A DNA stretch of 64,000 bases from an uncultured Litoreibacter sp. Lineage in GTDB: Bacteria > Pseudomonadota > Alphaproteobacteria > Rhodobacterales > Rhodobacteraceae. The position numbers and the translations under genes are program-made. Shown here piece by piece: positions 26,415 through 35,623 of the stretch. The stretch's first letter is position 1. Every line of letters starts with the position of its first letter. The notes under the pieces were generated by a model that made no database searches, had not been told where the DNA came from, and worked only from the letters and a program-made list of their open reading frames with translations. The stretch lies in the NCBI GenBank assembly GCA_947504205.1, contig CANNGL010000002.1:124001-188000 (forward strand). The letters run 5' to 3'.

Positions 26415-26437
26415 TTCGTTTCGTTTCGCGCCGTATC

Positions 26438-26464
26438 AGGCCGCTCTTCGGGGCGGCCTTTTTT
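26438..26464 (+). terminator. Rho-independent terminator
   Basis: GGCCGC (26439-26444) pairs with GCGGCC (26453-26458) and six T follow. It lies 25 bp after the VPLPA-CTERM gene stop and insulates it from the glycine cleavage operon. Confidence 0.85.
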
Positions 26465-26497
26465 CGTGTGGCGGTCTGGTGAAGCTGAAAATCCGCC

Positions 26498-26526
26498 TTG
26501 CCGGAATCAAAATCCCATCGTATGCA
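26498..26526 (+). promoter_or_regulatory. Possible sigma-70-type promoter for the gcv operon
   Basis: TTGCCG (26498-26503) and TATGCA (26521-26526) are separated by 17 bp, just upstream of the first glycine aptamer. The match is by eye only. Confidence 0.3.
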
Positions 26527-26529
26527 ACG

Positions 26530-26690
26530 GTACACGTAACGGGAGAACCAGTTCGCTGGTGCCGAAGGAGCAACCGCCCCGGAAACTCTCAGGCCACGGG
26601 ACCGCTGCGTCTAAGAAACACTCTGGAGAGAGGTGCGGATTGCACCCGCCGAAGGGATAACGATCTCAGGCGAAAGGACAGAGGGGGCAT
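26530..26690 (+). ncRNA. Tandem glycine riboswitch
   Basis: There are two successive aptamers. The first has GGGAGAA near 26541, GCCGAAGGAG near 26561 and ACTCTCAGGCC near 26585. The second has GGAGAGAGG near 26625, GCCGAAGGG near 26648 and ATCTCAGGCGAAAGGACAG from about 26663. This two-aptamer arrangement ahead of gcvT is the well known glycine riboswitch, which usually turns the glycine cleavage genes on when glycine is abundant. The 350-bp stretch from 26415 to the gcvT ATG is filled by a terminator, a possible promoter and this element. Open frames across it are not genes. Confidence 0.93.
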
Positions 26691-26764
26691 TTATCGGTGC
26701 GTGTGACGTGCCGGAGATGCCGCGCTTTTCAGAGTTGAGATGCCGGCCCCAACGGAGGAACGGT

Positions 26765-27877
26765 ATGAGCGATCTGAAACAGACAGTCTTTCATGATCTT
26801 CATGAGAAAGCCGGCGCGAAAATGGTGCCGTTTGCCGGGTACTCGATGCCGGTCCAGTATCCGCTGGGGGTGATGAAAGAACACCTGCATTGCCGTGCGG
26901 CGGCGGGTTTGTTTGATGTCAGCCATATGGGCCAAGTGATCCTGCGTGGGCCAAACGTGGCTGCTGCACTGGAAGCCCTGATCCCGCAAGATGTCATCGG
27001 ACTTGCCGAAAGGCGGCAGCGTTACGGCTTTTTTACCAATGAGACGGGCGGCATCAAAGACGATTTGATGTTTGCCAATCGCGGCGATCATATTTTCATG
27101 GTTATCAACGCCGCCTGCAAAGAGGGCGATCTGGCCCATATGCGGGCGCATCTCGACGGCGTCGAGATCGAGGAGATCACCGACCGCGCACTTCTGGCCT
27201 TGCAGGGCCCAAAAGCGGAAGCGGTGCTGTCGCGGCTCAATCCGGACGTCGCAGGAATGCGGTTTATGGATGTCGCAACGCTTGAGCTTGTTGGCGCAGA
27301 ATGCTGGGTCTCCCGCTCGGGCTATACCGGTGAGGATGGTTACGAGATTTCCGTTCCCAATGCGCAAGCCATTGCTCTGGCCGAAGCGCTTCTTGCCGAT
27401 GAAGCGGTGGAGGCGATCGGGCTCGGCGCGCGCGACAGTTTGCGACTGGAGGCCGGACTTTGCCTCTACGGTCAAGATATGGATGAAGGCCTGAACCCGG
27501 TCGAAGCCTCGCTGACCTGGGCCATTCAGAAAGTGCGCCGGGCGGGTGGCGCGCGGGCGGGTGGTTTTCCCGGAGACGACACAATCCTCAAGGCGCTTGA
27601 GACCGGCGTGGATCGGCATCGGGTTGGCCTGAAGCCCGAGGGCCGCGCACCGATGCGGCAGGCCGTGCCGTTATTTCAATCCGAAGACAGCTCTGAGCAG
27701 ATCGGTTTCGTCACCTCTGGCGGGTTCGGCCCGACTGTTGAGGGACCCGTCGCGATGGGCATCGTAGCAGACAGTCTGCACGAACCCGGTACCGTTCTTT
27801 ACGGCGAACTCAGGGGGAAACGTCAGCCAGTGACTGTGACCTCCCTGCCCTTCACGCCCGCGAATTTCAAAAGATAA
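26765..27877 (+). CDS. gcvT: Glycine cleavage system T protein (aminomethyltransferase)
   Basis: This is a 370-residue tetrahydrofolate-dependent aminomethyltransferase that releases ammonia and forms methylene-THF from the lipoyl arm of GcvH. Motifs are VPFAGYSMPVQYPLGVMKEH, LFDVSHMGQV, SRSGYTGEDGYEI and near the end LPFTPANFKR. The ATG at 26765 follows GGAGG; an earlier in-frame ATG at 26633 lies inside the riboswitch. It is the first gene of gcvT-gcvH-VOC-gcvP. Confidence 0.96.
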   Translation: MSDLKQTVFHDLHEKAGAKMVPFAGYSMPVQYPLGVMKEHLHCRAAAGLFDVSHMGQVILRGPNVAAALEALIPQDVIGLAERRQRYGFFTNETGGIKDDLMFANRGDHIFMVINAACKEGDLAHMRAHLDGVEIEEITDRALLALQGPKAEAVLSRLNPDVAGMRFMDVATLELVGAECWVSRSGYTGEDGYEISVPNAQAIALAEALLADEAVEAIGLGARDSLRLEAGLCLYGQDMDEGLNPVEASLTWAIQKVRRAGGARAGGFPGDDTILKALETGVDRHRVGLKPEGRAPMRQAVPLFQSEDSSEQIGFVTSGGFGPTVEGPVAMGIVADSLHEPGTVLYGELRGKRQPVTVTSLPFTPANFKR

Positions 27878-27895
27878 CCCAACAGGAGACCACCC

Positions 27896-28255
27896 ATGAA
27901 ATACACCGAAGAACACGAATGGCTGCTGGCCGATGGCGATCTTGTCACGGTCGGGATCACCGAACACGCCTCGACCCAGCTTGGGGATATCGTTTTCGTT
28001 GAATTGCCCGAGGTCGGCACCGAGGTGGCGAAGGATGACGAGGCCGTCGTGATCGAATCCGTAAAAGCCGCGTCGGACATTCTGGCGCCCCTGGACGGTG
28101 AAATTGTCGAAGTGAACGAAGCACTGGCTGACAATCCCGCGCTGGTGAACGAAGACGCGATGGGCGACGGCTGGTTCTTCAAGATCAAGGCGAGCGATCT
28201 CAGCCCGATGGACGATTACATGGATGAAGCGGCCTACAAGAAAATGATCGACTGA
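27896..28255 (+). CDS. gcvH: Glycine cleavage system H protein
   Basis: This is a 119-residue lipoyl carrier protein that shuttles the aminomethyl group from GcvP to GcvT. The lipoylation lysine is Lys57 in [15 protein letters not shown], and the N-terminus KYTEEHEWL is typical. It follows gcvT by 18 bp with CAGGAGA as ribosome site. Its stop codon shares one base with the start of the VOC gene (TGATG). Confidence 0.97.
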   Translation: MKYTEEHEWLLADGDLVTVGITEHASTQLGDIVFVELPEVGTEVAKDDEAVVIESVKAASDILAPLDGEIVEVNEALADNPALVNEDAMGDGWFFKIKASDLSPMDDYMDEAAYKKMID

Positions 28256-28617
28256 TGGCGATTGTCCGGATTGTGACTGACCTTGACTGTCCGGACCCGG
28301 AGAAGACGGCGACATTCTATGCGCGCCTGTTTGGTTTGAACCGGGTCATGGACCAAGGCTGGATCATCACGCTGGCGCAGAATGCCCGCCAAGATATCCA
28401 GCTTAGCCTTGCCAGTGAAGGTGGCTCTGGAGCTCCCGTGCCCGCCATCTCGGTCGAGGTCGACGATCTGGAAGAGACCTTTGCGCGCGCCACAGAAATG
28501 GGCGCGGACATCGCCTACCCACTCACTGACGAACCTTGGGGCGTGCGCCGGTTTTTCGCGCGCGACCCGGACGGAAAACTCATCAACATCCTGTCACATG
28601 CCTCCGCGGAGAACTGA
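28255..28617 (+). CDS. VOC/glyoxalase-family protein inside the gcv operon
   Basis: This is a 120-residue vicinal-oxygen-chelate fold protein (glyoxalase/bleomycin-resistance type). It starts VRIVTDLDCPDPEKTATFYARLF split over the first strands and has the typical second half AISVEVDDLEETFARATEMG and WGVRRFFARDPDGKLINIL. It is translationally coupled to gcvH and lies 3 bp before gcvP, so it is expressed with glycine cleavage. Many VOC proteins bind metals or aldehydes; nothing in the sequence fixes its substrate. Confidence 0.88.
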   Translation: MAIVRIVTDLDCPDPEKTATFYARLFGLNRVMDQGWIITLAQNARQDIQLSLASEGGSGAPVPAISVEVDDLEETFARATEMGADIAYPLTDEPWGVRRFFARDPDGKLINILSHASAEN

Positions 28618-28620
28618 CTT

Positions 28621-31464
28621 ATGACTTTCAAGCCGACTGACTATCTGCCGTATGATTTCGCCAATCGCCGCCATATCGGGCCCTCCCCGGTTGAAATGGA
28701 CGAGATGCTGAAAACTGTAGGGGCCGAGGACCTGCATGCGTTGATTGATGATACGCTGCCAAAATCGATCCGCCAGAAAGAGCCGCTGGACTTCGGCAAA
28801 GCCAAATCGGAGCGCGAGCTTTTGCACCACATGCGGGTCACTTCGGCAAAGAACAAGGTTCTGACCTCGCTCATCGGGCAAGGCTATCACGGGACGGTCA
28901 CACCCCCTGCTATCCAGCGTAATATCCTTGAAAACCCGGCTTGGTACACCGCCTATACGCCCTATCAGCCCGAGATCTCCCAAGGTCGGCTTGAGGCGCT
29001 TTTGAACTTCCAGACAATGGTCTCTGATCTGACAGGTCTGGAGATTGCCAATGCCTCGTTGCTCGACGAGTCAACCGCCTGCGCCGAAGCCATGACCATG
29101 GCGCAAAGGGTGGCAAAATCGAAGGCCGGTGCATTCTTTGTTGATGAAAACTGTCACCCACAGAATATCGCGGTCATTCAGACGCGGGCGGCTCCATTGG
29201 GAATCGAGGTGATTGTGGGATCGCCCGATGATCTTGAGCCTGAAAAGGTTTTCGGTGCGATTTTTCAATATCCCGGAACTCATGGCCATCTGCGCGATTT
29301 CTCGGCAGAGATTGCGGCACTGCACGACGCAAAGGCGATTGGCGTGATCACTGCCGATCCGTTGTCGCTGACGCTTCTCAAAGAACCCGGTGCCATGGGA
29401 GCCGATATTGCGGTCGGCTCGACCCAGCGCTTTGGCATCCCGGTGGGCTATGGTGGACCGCATGCGGCGTACATGGCGACCAAGCAGAACTACGCGCGCA
29501 ACATGCCCGGCCGATTGGTTGGCGTGTCGGTCGACAGCCACGGCAACCGGGCGTACCGACTGTCCCTGCAAACCCGCGAGCAGCATATCCGGCGCGAAAA
29601 AGCCACGTCCAACGTATGTACCGCACAGGCGCTTCTGGCCGTCATGGCAGGCTTCTATGCAGTGTTTCATGGCCCAGAGGGCCTGAAGGCCATCGCTCAG
29701 CGCATCCATCGCAAAACCGTGCGGCTGGCGCGCGGTTTGGAGGAAGCCGGTTTCAAGGTGGAACCCGAAAGCTTTTTTGACACCATTACGGTTGATGTGG
29801 GTCTGTTGCAGCGCGGCGTGATGCAAGCGGCGGTACAGGAAGGCATCAACCTGCGCCGTGTCGGGCGCACCAAGGTTGGCATCACTTTGGACGAAGCAAC
29901 ACGTCCGGCGACGTTACGGGCCGTCTGGCGCGCCTTTGGCATTGTGGATCGCGACACCGGGCTAACGGCAGAATACCGGATCCCGGATGAGATATTGCGG
30001 ACCTCGAAATATCTTGAGCATGACGTGTTCCACATGAATCGGGCCGAGACCGAGATGATGCGCTATATGCGGCGTCTGGCAGATCGGGACTTGGCGCTGG
30101 ATCGCGCGATGATCCCGCTGGGCTCTTGCACGATGAAGCTCAATTCAGCGGCTGAAATGATGCCGGTGAGTTGGCGGGAGTTCTCACGCATCCACCCCTT
30201 CTGCCCCGATGATCAGGCGTTGGGATACAAAGAGATGATCGACGATCTGTCCGCCAAGCTCTGCGATATCACGGGCTACGACGCGATCTCCATGCAGCCC
30301 AATTCCGGGGCGCAGGGCGAATATGCAGGGCTTTTGACCATTGCAGCCTATCACCGAGCGAACGATCAGGGTCATCGCAATATCTGTCTGATCCCGATGA
30401 GCGCACATGGCACCAATCCGGCGTCTGCGCAGATGGTGGGTTGGAAGGTTGTTGCGGTCAAATCAGCGGAGAACGGAGATATCGACGTCGAAGACTTCAA
30501 GGCGAAGGCTGCCGAACATGCGGACAACCTGGCTGGCTGCATGATCACCTATCCTTCGACCCATGGCGTGTTCGAGGAAACGGTGACCGAGGTGTGCAAG
30601 ATCGTGCATGACAATGGCGGTCAGGTTTATATCGATGGGGCCAACATGAACGCGATGGTGGGCCTGTCACGCCCCGGCGATCTTGGGGGCGACGTGAGCC
30701 ACCTGAACCTGCACAAAACCTTTTGCATTCCACATGGCGGTGGCGGCCCGGGCATGGGCCCGATCGGAGTGAAAGCACATCTGACGGAGCATTTGCCCGG
30801 CCATCCGAACGGGGGCCAAGGCGCGGTGTCTTCGGCACCTTTCGGGTCACCGTCGCTGCTGCCGATCTCTTGGGCGTATTGCCTTCTGATGGGAGGCGAA
30901 GGCCTGACGCAAGCGACACGCGTGGCTATTTTGAATGCCAACTATATCGCCAAACGCTTGGAAGGCGCCTTTGACGTGCTTTACAAAGGACCGACCGGCA
31001 GGGTTGCGCATGAGTGCATCATTGATACGCGGCCCTTTGCTGACAGCGCCGGTGTCACGGTGGACGACATTGCGAAACGCTTGATCGATAACGGGTTTCA
31101 CGCCCCGACAATGAGCTGGCCCGTGGCCGGGACCCTGATGATCGAGCCGACCGAATCCGAGACGAAAGCCGAGCTAGACCGGTTCTGTGATGCGATGCTG
31201 GCGATCCGGGCTGAGATCGAGGATATCGAGAAAGGTCGCGTGGATGCGCAGAACAACCCTCTGAAAAATGCACCACATACGATGGAAGATCTCGTGAAGG
31301 ACTGGGATCGACCCTACACCCGAGAGCAAGGCTGCTTCCCACCCGGTGCGTTTCGCGTCGACAAGTACTGGCCGCCAGTCAACCGGGTCGACAATGTTTA
31401 TGGGGATCGCAATCTGGTCTGCATCTGCCCACCGATGGAAGACTACGCCGAAGCGGCTGAGTAG
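28621..31464 (+). CDS. gcvP: Glycine dehydrogenase (decarboxylating), P protein
   Basis: This is a 947-residue PLP enzyme that decarboxylates glycine and loads the aminomethyl group onto GcvH. It is a single full-length chain (both halves fused, as in proteobacteria and mitochondria). The PLP lysine is Lys699 in [18 protein letters not shown]. Other marks are the N-terminal FANRHIGPS and the [12 protein letters not shown] motif. It is last in the riboswitch-controlled operon and is followed at once by a strong terminator. Confidence 0.97.
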   Translation: MTFKPTDYLPYDFANRRHIGPSPVEMDEMLKTVGAEDLHALIDDTLPKSIRQKEPLDFGKAKSERELLHHMRVTSAKNKVLTSLIGQGYHGTVTPPAIQRNILENPAWYTAYTPYQPEISQGRLEALLNFQTMVSDLTGLEIANASLLDESTACAEAMTMAQRVAKSKAGAFFVDENCHPQNIAVIQTRAAPLGIEVIVGSPDDLEPEKVFGAIFQYPGTHGHLRDFSAEIAALHDAKAIGVITADPLSLTLLKEPGAMGADIAVGSTQRFGIPVGYGGPHAAYMATKQNYARNMPGRLVGVSVDSHGNRAYRLSLQTREQHIRREKATSNVCTAQALLAVMAGFYAVFHGPEGLKAIAQRIHRKTVRLARGLEEAGFKVEPESFFDTITVDVGLLQRGVMQAAVQEGINLRRVGRTKVGITLDEATRPATLRAVWRAFGIVDRDTGLTAEYRIPDEILRTSKYLEHDVFHMNRAETEMMRYMRRLADRDLALDRAMIPLGSCTMKLNSAAEMMPVSWREFSRIHPFCPDDQALGYKEMIDDLSAKLCDITGYDAISMQPNSGAQGEYAGLLTIAAYHRANDQGHRNICLIPMSAHGTNPASAQMVGWKVVAVKSAENGDIDVEDFKAKAAEHADNLAGCMITYPSTHGVFEETVTEVCKIVHDNGGQVYIDGANMNAMVGLSRPGDLGGDVSHLNLHKTFCIPHGGGGPGMGPIGVKAHLTEHLPGHPNGGQGAVSSAPFGSPSLLPISWAYCLLMGGEGLTQATRVAILNANYIAKRLEGAFDVLYKGPTGRVAHECIIDTRPFADSAGVTVDDIAKRLIDNGFHAPTMSWPVAGTLMIEPTESETKAELDRFCDAMLAIRAEIEDIEKGRVDAQNNPLKNAPHTMEDLVKDWDRPYTREQGCFPPGAFRVDKYWPPVNRVDNVYGDRNLVCICPPMEDYAEAAE

Positions 31465-31470
31465 AATTAG

Positions 31471-31504
31471 AAAGGGCCAACCTCGTGTTGGCCCTTTTGT
31501 TTTG
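31471..31504 (+). terminator. Rho-independent terminator of the gcv operon
   Basis: AAAGGGCCAA (31471-31480) pairs perfectly with TTGGCCCTTT (31488-31497), and the T-rich TGTTTT follows. It sits 6 bp past the gcvP stop. Confidence 0.9.
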
Positions 31505-31505
31505 G

Positions 31506-31793
31506 TTAGTGTCGCTGGCGCAAGGCTTCTATCGAGTTCGGTTCAACACGATCATGTAGTATCGCGTCGGGTACGAGACCGGGCAGGTAGGCGGCAAAGA
31601 GTTCCACCATCATTTCAGAACTCCGGCGCTGCCAGTCCTCCCAGAAGGTAGGCTGCTGTTTGGATTCCCCGATCCGGGTCGGCAACTGCTTGCGATCCGC
31701 GCGCTCCGCAGCCACGCTCAGGGCCGATGCGGCCATGAAGGCCAAAACCACGCAAAGCCAAAATAATCGCAAAATATTTCTCAGCTTGCGCAT
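31506..31793 (-). CDS. Small membrane-anchored or secreted protein, unknown function
   Basis: This is a 95-residue protein. A basic N-terminus (MRKLRNILR) is followed by a hydrophobic stretch (LFWLCVVLAFMAASALSVAA) that can be a signal peptide or anchor. The mature part is short and charged, with no motif I recognise. AAAGG lies 9 bp before the ATG. It is the second gene of a pair with the similarly sized membrane protein at 31818-32189. Confidence 0.6.
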   Translation of the reverse strand: MRKLRNILRLFWLCVVLAFMAASALSVAAERADRKQLPTRIGESKQQPTFWEDWQRRSSEMMVELFAAYLPGLVPDAILHDRVEPNSIEALRQRH

Positions 31794-31817
31794 GGATACT
31801 GCCCTTTCCGAGACGTG

Positions 31818-32189
31818 TCAGGGGCCCGAGAACCCGAGCTTGGACATCATGCCACCCCAAAACTCCATCTCGGCCATGGCTGAATCCATTTGGCGCTCAG
31901 AAGCGCTTTTCGCGTTGTAAGCCTGTCGCTTGCGCAGCGAGGCGAGATCGGATTTCGGGCCATCTTCCTTGCCAAGCAGGCCCATGAAGAAGACACGTGT
32001 ACTTTCGACGAAGGTTGGCGCGGTTTCACCCATGCGATCTACGGAGCCTGATCGACCCACAAATTTGGACTGAACGCCCGTGTCAAACGCGGCTGAGTGC
32101 TGTGTTGTGTAGTAAGCATGTCCAACAAAAGCCAGAATGGCAAAGCCTGTCAGCGCGAAGACAATGCGAAGCGTGCGCAAGATAATCAT
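31818..32189 (-). CDS. Small membrane-anchored protein, unknown function
   Basis: This is a 123-residue protein with one N-terminal membrane span (MIILRTLRIVFALTGFAILA) and a polar remainder containing DTGVQSKFVGRSGSVDRMGE and a basic, probably helical segment (SLRKRQAYNAKSASERQMDS). The ATG at 32189 has GGGAG upstream; a start at 32204 is also open. It is cotranscribed with the gene at 31506. I do not recognise the family. Confidence 0.65.
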   Translation of the reverse strand: MIILRTLRIVFALTGFAILAFVGHAYYTTQHSAAFDTGVQSKFVGRSGSVDRMGETAPTFVESTRVFFMGLLGKEDGPKSDLASLRKRQAYNAKSASERQMDSAMAEMEFWGGMMSKLGFSGP

Positions 32190-32330
32190 CGGTACTTCTC
32201 CCACCGGTTATATGCCGAAATTGTCGCAACCGAATGGGGCTGAACTGTGTAATTTCCTTAAAATTTTTGTGCAAATCCGCAATTGAAGTGTAACGGATAG
32301 GCCATGCGTACATAGCCTATCCGTACGATT

Positions 32331-33425
32331 TCAGCTCGCTTTCGACAGGCAGCTTTCGATGCTGTCTGCCAAAGCTTCGATGAGCCCGGTGTAGGAAGCG
32401 CTTTCGGGCAGGTTCACGCCAATCGGATCGAGCCGACCAATTTGCGTGCCGCTGCCCTCAAGGGCGACCTCAAGGGCAGACGAGTCCAACTGGGGTTCCG
32501 CAAAGGCGCAGGCGACGCCTTCGCTACGCACCATCTCCTGCAGTTCGCTCAGGCGTGCAGGGCTTGGGTCCGTCGCATCGCTTTCAGAAACAGAGCCGGC
32601 GACGCTGAGATCGAACCGTTCCACGAAGTAGCCGAACGCATCGTGCAAAAACATCAGGGGCGCCGAGGAATACGGGGCAAGTTGCGCGCTGACCTTGGCG
32701 GTCGTCGCAGCGATGTCGTCACTGAGTTGTGACGCGTTGCTGCGATAGAGATCCGCGTTTTCCGGATCAAGTTCAGCGATCTGTTCTGCGATGGCGCTTG
32801 CCCAGATACGTGCATTCTCCGGATCAAGCCAAAGATGGGGATCTGTCCCGCCATGCGCGTGGGCGTGGTGATCATGGTCGTCTGCCTCGCTGTGCTCCTC
32901 GTGCTCAGCGTGCTCTTCATGTTCACCGTGCTCGTCCTTGTGGTGGTCTGCCTCTTCATGTTCGGCGTGCTCGTCGTGGTGGTCGTCCTTATGCCCCGCT
33001 TCCTTATGCTCATCGTGATCAGCATGATCTTCATGCTCGGCATGTTCTTCGTGCTCGGCATGTTCTTCGTGATCGTCGTCCTCCCCATCTTCATCGAACT
33101 CACGCAATGTGAGCCCCTCGACGTCCATCAGCTCCATTTTCTGGGCATTGGCCGCCAAGCTGTCGATCCCCTTCTCAAGCCATGGTGTCAGGCCTTCTCC
33201 GACCCAAATGACCAGATCGGCAGAGCTGAGAAGACGTGCCTCCGAGGGCCGCAAAGCGTAGTCATGAGGCGATGCACCGGGCGGCAGAAGACGGTCTGGC
33301 GTACCTGCCCCGGCCATAATCTGTGTGACAATGGAATGCACAGGCGCAATATCGGCGACAACCTTTGGTGGCTCGGCCCATGCGGGCGCGGCGAGGCAGG
33401 TTGCGGCGAAAAAAAATCTGATCAT
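32331..33425 (-). CDS. znuA: Zinc ABC transporter substrate-binding protein
   Basis: This is a 364-residue periplasmic zinc-binding protein with a signal peptide ending in APAWA. Zinc-site patterns are VAPVHS-like (ADIAPVHSIV), LLPPGASPHDYALRPS with His54, and DPHLWLDPENARIW after the loop. Residues about 112-192 form a very long run of His, Asp and Glu, much longer than in E. coli ZnuA. Such loops are thought to capture zinc. An in-frame ATG at 33437 is an alternative start; neither has a strong ribosome site. It is divergent from zur-znuC-znuB across a Zur-like palindrome. Confidence 0.94.
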   Translation of the reverse strand: MIRFFFAATCLAAPAWAEPPKVVADIAPVHSIVTQIMAGAGTPDRLLPPGASPHDYALRPSEARLLSSADLVIWVGEGLTPWLEKGIDSLAANAQKMELMDVEGLTLREFDEDGEDDDHEEHAEHEEHAEHEDHADHDEHKEAGHKDDHHDEHAEHEEADHHKDEHGEHEEHAEHEEHSEADDHDHHAHAHGGTDPHLWLDPENARIWASAIAEQIAELDPENADLYRSNASQLSDDIAATTAKVSAQLAPYSSAPLMFLHDAFGYFVERFDLSVAGSVSESDATDPSPARLSELQEMVRSEGVACAFAEPQLDSSALEVALEGSGTQIGRLDPIGVNLPESASYTGLIEALADSIESCLSKAS

Positions 33426-33449
33426 GGGACGGTCCATTTTGCTTGAAAC

Positions 33450-33466
33450 ATGTTACTTTATAACAT
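33450..33466. promoter_or_regulatory. Zur box between znuA and zur
   Basis: ATGTTA-CTTTA-TAACAT is a 17-bp inverted repeat in the 77-bp gap between the divergent znuA and zur genes. The A+T-rich palindrome with TGTTA/TAACA arms fits alphaproteobacterial Zur/Fur-family operators, so zinc-dependent repression of both directions is expected. Confidence 0.75.
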
Positions 33467-33502
33467 ATCAAATTTTTTGACTTCAAGTGAGGAAATATAG
33501 CC

Positions 33503-33976
33503 ATGTCAAACGGGTTTCAGAACCACGATCATGCGCGATGCGTATCGGGCGGTATTTCCGAGTTGGAACACTATTGCGCCGGCGAGGGTCTGCGCCTCAC
33601 ACCCGTCAGAAAACGCGTTTTCGAGCTGCTGTCGTCAGCCCACCGCGCGATGGGCGCTTATGAGTTATTGGATCACCTGCGCGCCGAAGACCTTGGATCA
33701 CAACCCCCGGTGATCTACCGAGCCTTGGATTTTCTGACCTCGCACGGGTTTGCTCACAAGATTGAGGGTCTCAACGCATTTGTTGCCTGCACCAATCCCG
33801 GTGCAGATCATGATCCGGCCTTCATGATTTGCCGAAAATGCGACAGAGTGGCAGAAAGCAACACCTCCCCCGGCCAATTGAACCAAATGGCGTCGGATGC
33901 GGGGTTTGAGATCGAACACAAGGTCGTCGAAGTCTTGGGCGTTTGCCCGGATTGCAACGTGCAGGAGCCTTCATGA
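33503..33976 (+). CDS. zur: Zinc uptake regulator, Fur family
   Basis: This is a 157-residue metal-responsive repressor. The winged-helix region reads LRLTPVRKRVFELLSSAHRA and then PPVIYRALDFLTSHGFAHKI. The C-terminal structural zinc site is formed by CRKC and CPDC. Its stop overlaps the znuC start (ATGA), so it is translated as part of zur-znuC-znuB. It binds the palindrome just upstream by inference. Confidence 0.93.
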   Translation: MSNGFQNHDHARCVSGGISELEHYCAGEGLRLTPVRKRVFELLSSAHRAMGAYELLDHLRAEDLGSQPPVIYRALDFLTSHGFAHKIEGLNAFVACTNPGADHDPAFMICRKCDRVAESNTSPGQLNQMASDAGFEIEHKVVEVLGVCPDCNVQEPS

Positions 33977-34728
33977 GTTTGATAGAGCTGGAAAATGTCT
34001 GCCTGATGCGCGGCAATGCAGAGGTGCTGCATGACATTAGCCTGTCTGTTGAGCCCGGCGAGATCGTAACGATATTGGGGCCAAACGGTTCGGGCAAATC
34101 GACACTTCTGAAGGCCGTAATTGGTGCCATTGAACCCAGTCATGGCAAAATACGCCGAGGTCCGCAGCTGCGTATCGGCTATGTGCCGCAGCGACTTCAT
34201 GTTGATCCCAGCCTGCCGGTCACCGTGCGGCGTTTCTTGGGCCTGCCAAAGCGAATTTCAAAGGCCCAGGCGGTTGAGGCGCTGGACCGGGCGGGTGTGC
34301 CTGAGTTGGCAGAGCGGCAATTGATTGACCTGTCGGGCGGGCAACTCCAGCGGGTTCTGCTGGCGCGCGCCTTGATGGATGGTCCCAACCTGCTTTTGTT
34401 GGACGAGGCGACACAAGGTCTGGATCAGCCCGGATCGGCCGCGTTCTACAAGCGCATCGAGCAGGTGCGCAACGAAACAGGCTGCGCGATCATGATGGTC
34501 AGCCATGAATTGCACGTCGTTATGAGCGCGTCAGACAGGGTAATATGCCTGAATGGCCATATCTGTTGTCACGGCACGCCGGAGATTGTGGCGTCTGCCC
34601 CCGCATATCGGGAACTGTTCGGCACTGGCACTGAGGGCGCATTGGCGCTGTACCGGCATCATCACGATCATGATCACACCCATGATCACCACCATCATGC
34701 GCATCATGATCATAAGGCCGCTGAATAA
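33973..34728 (+). CDS. znuC: Zinc ABC transporter ATPase with His-rich tail
   Basis: This is a 251-residue ATPase. Walker A is GPNGSGKST, the signature LSGGQLQRVLLAR and Walker B LLLLDEATQGLD. The last 25 residues are dominated by His and Asp (HHHDHDHTHDHHHHAHH), a probable zinc-sensing or zinc-buffering tail that complements the His-rich loop of ZnuA. The ATG at 33973 overlaps the zur stop and follows CAGGAG. The gene's own stop overlaps the znuB ATG by one base. Confidence 0.94.
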   Translation: MSLIELENVCLMRGNAEVLHDISLSVEPGEIVTILGPNGSGKSTLLKAVIGAIEPSHGKIRRGPQLRIGYVPQRLHVDPSLPVTVRRFLGLPKRISKAQAVEALDRAGVPELAERQLIDLSGGQLQRVLLARALMDGPNLLLLDEATQGLDQPGSAAFYKRIEQVRNETGCAIMMVSHELHVVMSASDRVICLNGHICCHGTPEIVASAPAYRELFGTGTEGALALYRHHHDHDHTHDHHHHAHHDHKAAE

Positions 34729-35519
34729 TGCTCGATGACTTTTTGGTGCGATCCGCCCTTGCAGGGATCGGCGTGGCAATCGCAACAGCCCCGCTAGGCT
34801 GCTTCGTGGTCTGGCGCCGCATGGCCTATTTTGGCGATGCCGCGGCCCATGCGGCCATTCTGGGTGTCGCGCTGGCTTTAGCCTTTGAGATGTCGATCTT
34901 CATCGGCGTCATGACAACCGCGATGGCAATGGGGCTGGCTGTATCCTCCCTTTCGCAACGCGGGCTGAGCTTCGACAGTGCGCTTGGCGTATTGGCGCAT
35001 GGCGCGCTGGCCGCAGGTCTGGTTGCGGCGGCCCTCCTGACCGATACGCGCATTGATCTGATGGCCTTTTTGTTCGGTGATATTCTGACCGTGACACGGA
35101 CGGATCTTCTGGTGATCTGGGGCGGTGCAGCGCTGATCATTGCGATGATGCTGTGGCGATGGTCAGCCTTGTTGACGGTCACCCTGAACCCCGACCTCGC
35201 CCGCGCCGCTGGTCTGTCCCCCCGCCGCGAAGAGCTGATTTTGACATTGGCAATTGCCGTCACTGTCGCCGTTGCTTTGAAGGTCGTCGGTGCCATGCTG
35301 ATATCTGCGATGTTGATTATGCCTGCCGCGGCAGCCAGAAACTTCTCCCGCTCCCCAGAGGTCATGGCCGGGATCGCTGCGATCATTGGCATCGCCTCCA
35401 CCTTGGGCGGACTTCAGGCCTCCATTATTCTGGATGCACCAACCGGTCCGATGATCGTCTGTGTGGCCGCGGCTTTGTTCATGATCTCCCTTTCGCTTCG
35501 GCGCCTTACCACTCAGTGA
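34728..35519 (+). CDS. znuB: Zinc ABC transporter permease
   Basis: This is a 263-residue inner-membrane permease of the ABC-3 (ZnuB/MntB) family with about eight hydrophobic helices. Family patterns are GCFVVWRRMAYFGDAAAHAA near the N-terminus and LKVVGAMLISAMLIMPAAAA near the coupling region. It starts on the last base of the znuC stop. It completes the importer with ZnuA and ZnuC. Confidence 0.94.
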   Translation: MLDDFLVRSALAGIGVAIATAPLGCFVVWRRMAYFGDAAAHAAILGVALALAFEMSIFIGVMTTAMAMGLAVSSLSQRGLSFDSALGVLAHGALAAGLVAAALLTDTRIDLMAFLFGDILTVTRTDLLVIWGGAALIIAMMLWRWSALLTVTLNPDLARAAGLSPRREELILTLAIAVTVAVALKVVGAMLISAMLIMPAAAARNFSRSPEVMAGIAAIIGIASTLGGLQASIILDAPTGPMIVCVAAALFMISLSLRRLTTQ

Positions 35520-35623
35520 GATAACGCTGCCAGACACATGAGCGCTGCAGCCAAGTCGCCTTTTTCGTTGTGCTTCCGACCGCTCCCGGGCCATATCACC
35601 GTAATGGCCGAGGGAGGCAGAGA

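Noticed and set aside
26633-26764. N-terminal extension of gcvT and other small frames over the leader
   Set aside because: They cross the conserved glycine riboswitch. The true gcvT start at 26765 has a GGAGG site and the family N-terminus.
32949-33108. Repetitive CAT/CTC-rich tract that could be read as tandem DNA repeats
   Set aside because: It simply encodes the His/Glu/Asp-rich loop of ZnuA with similar codons. The units are irregular.
32835-33446. Hydrophobic plus-strand open frame opposite znuA
   Set aside because: Its apparent membrane helices are the complement of the His/Asp/Glu-rich znuA loop, not a real gene.
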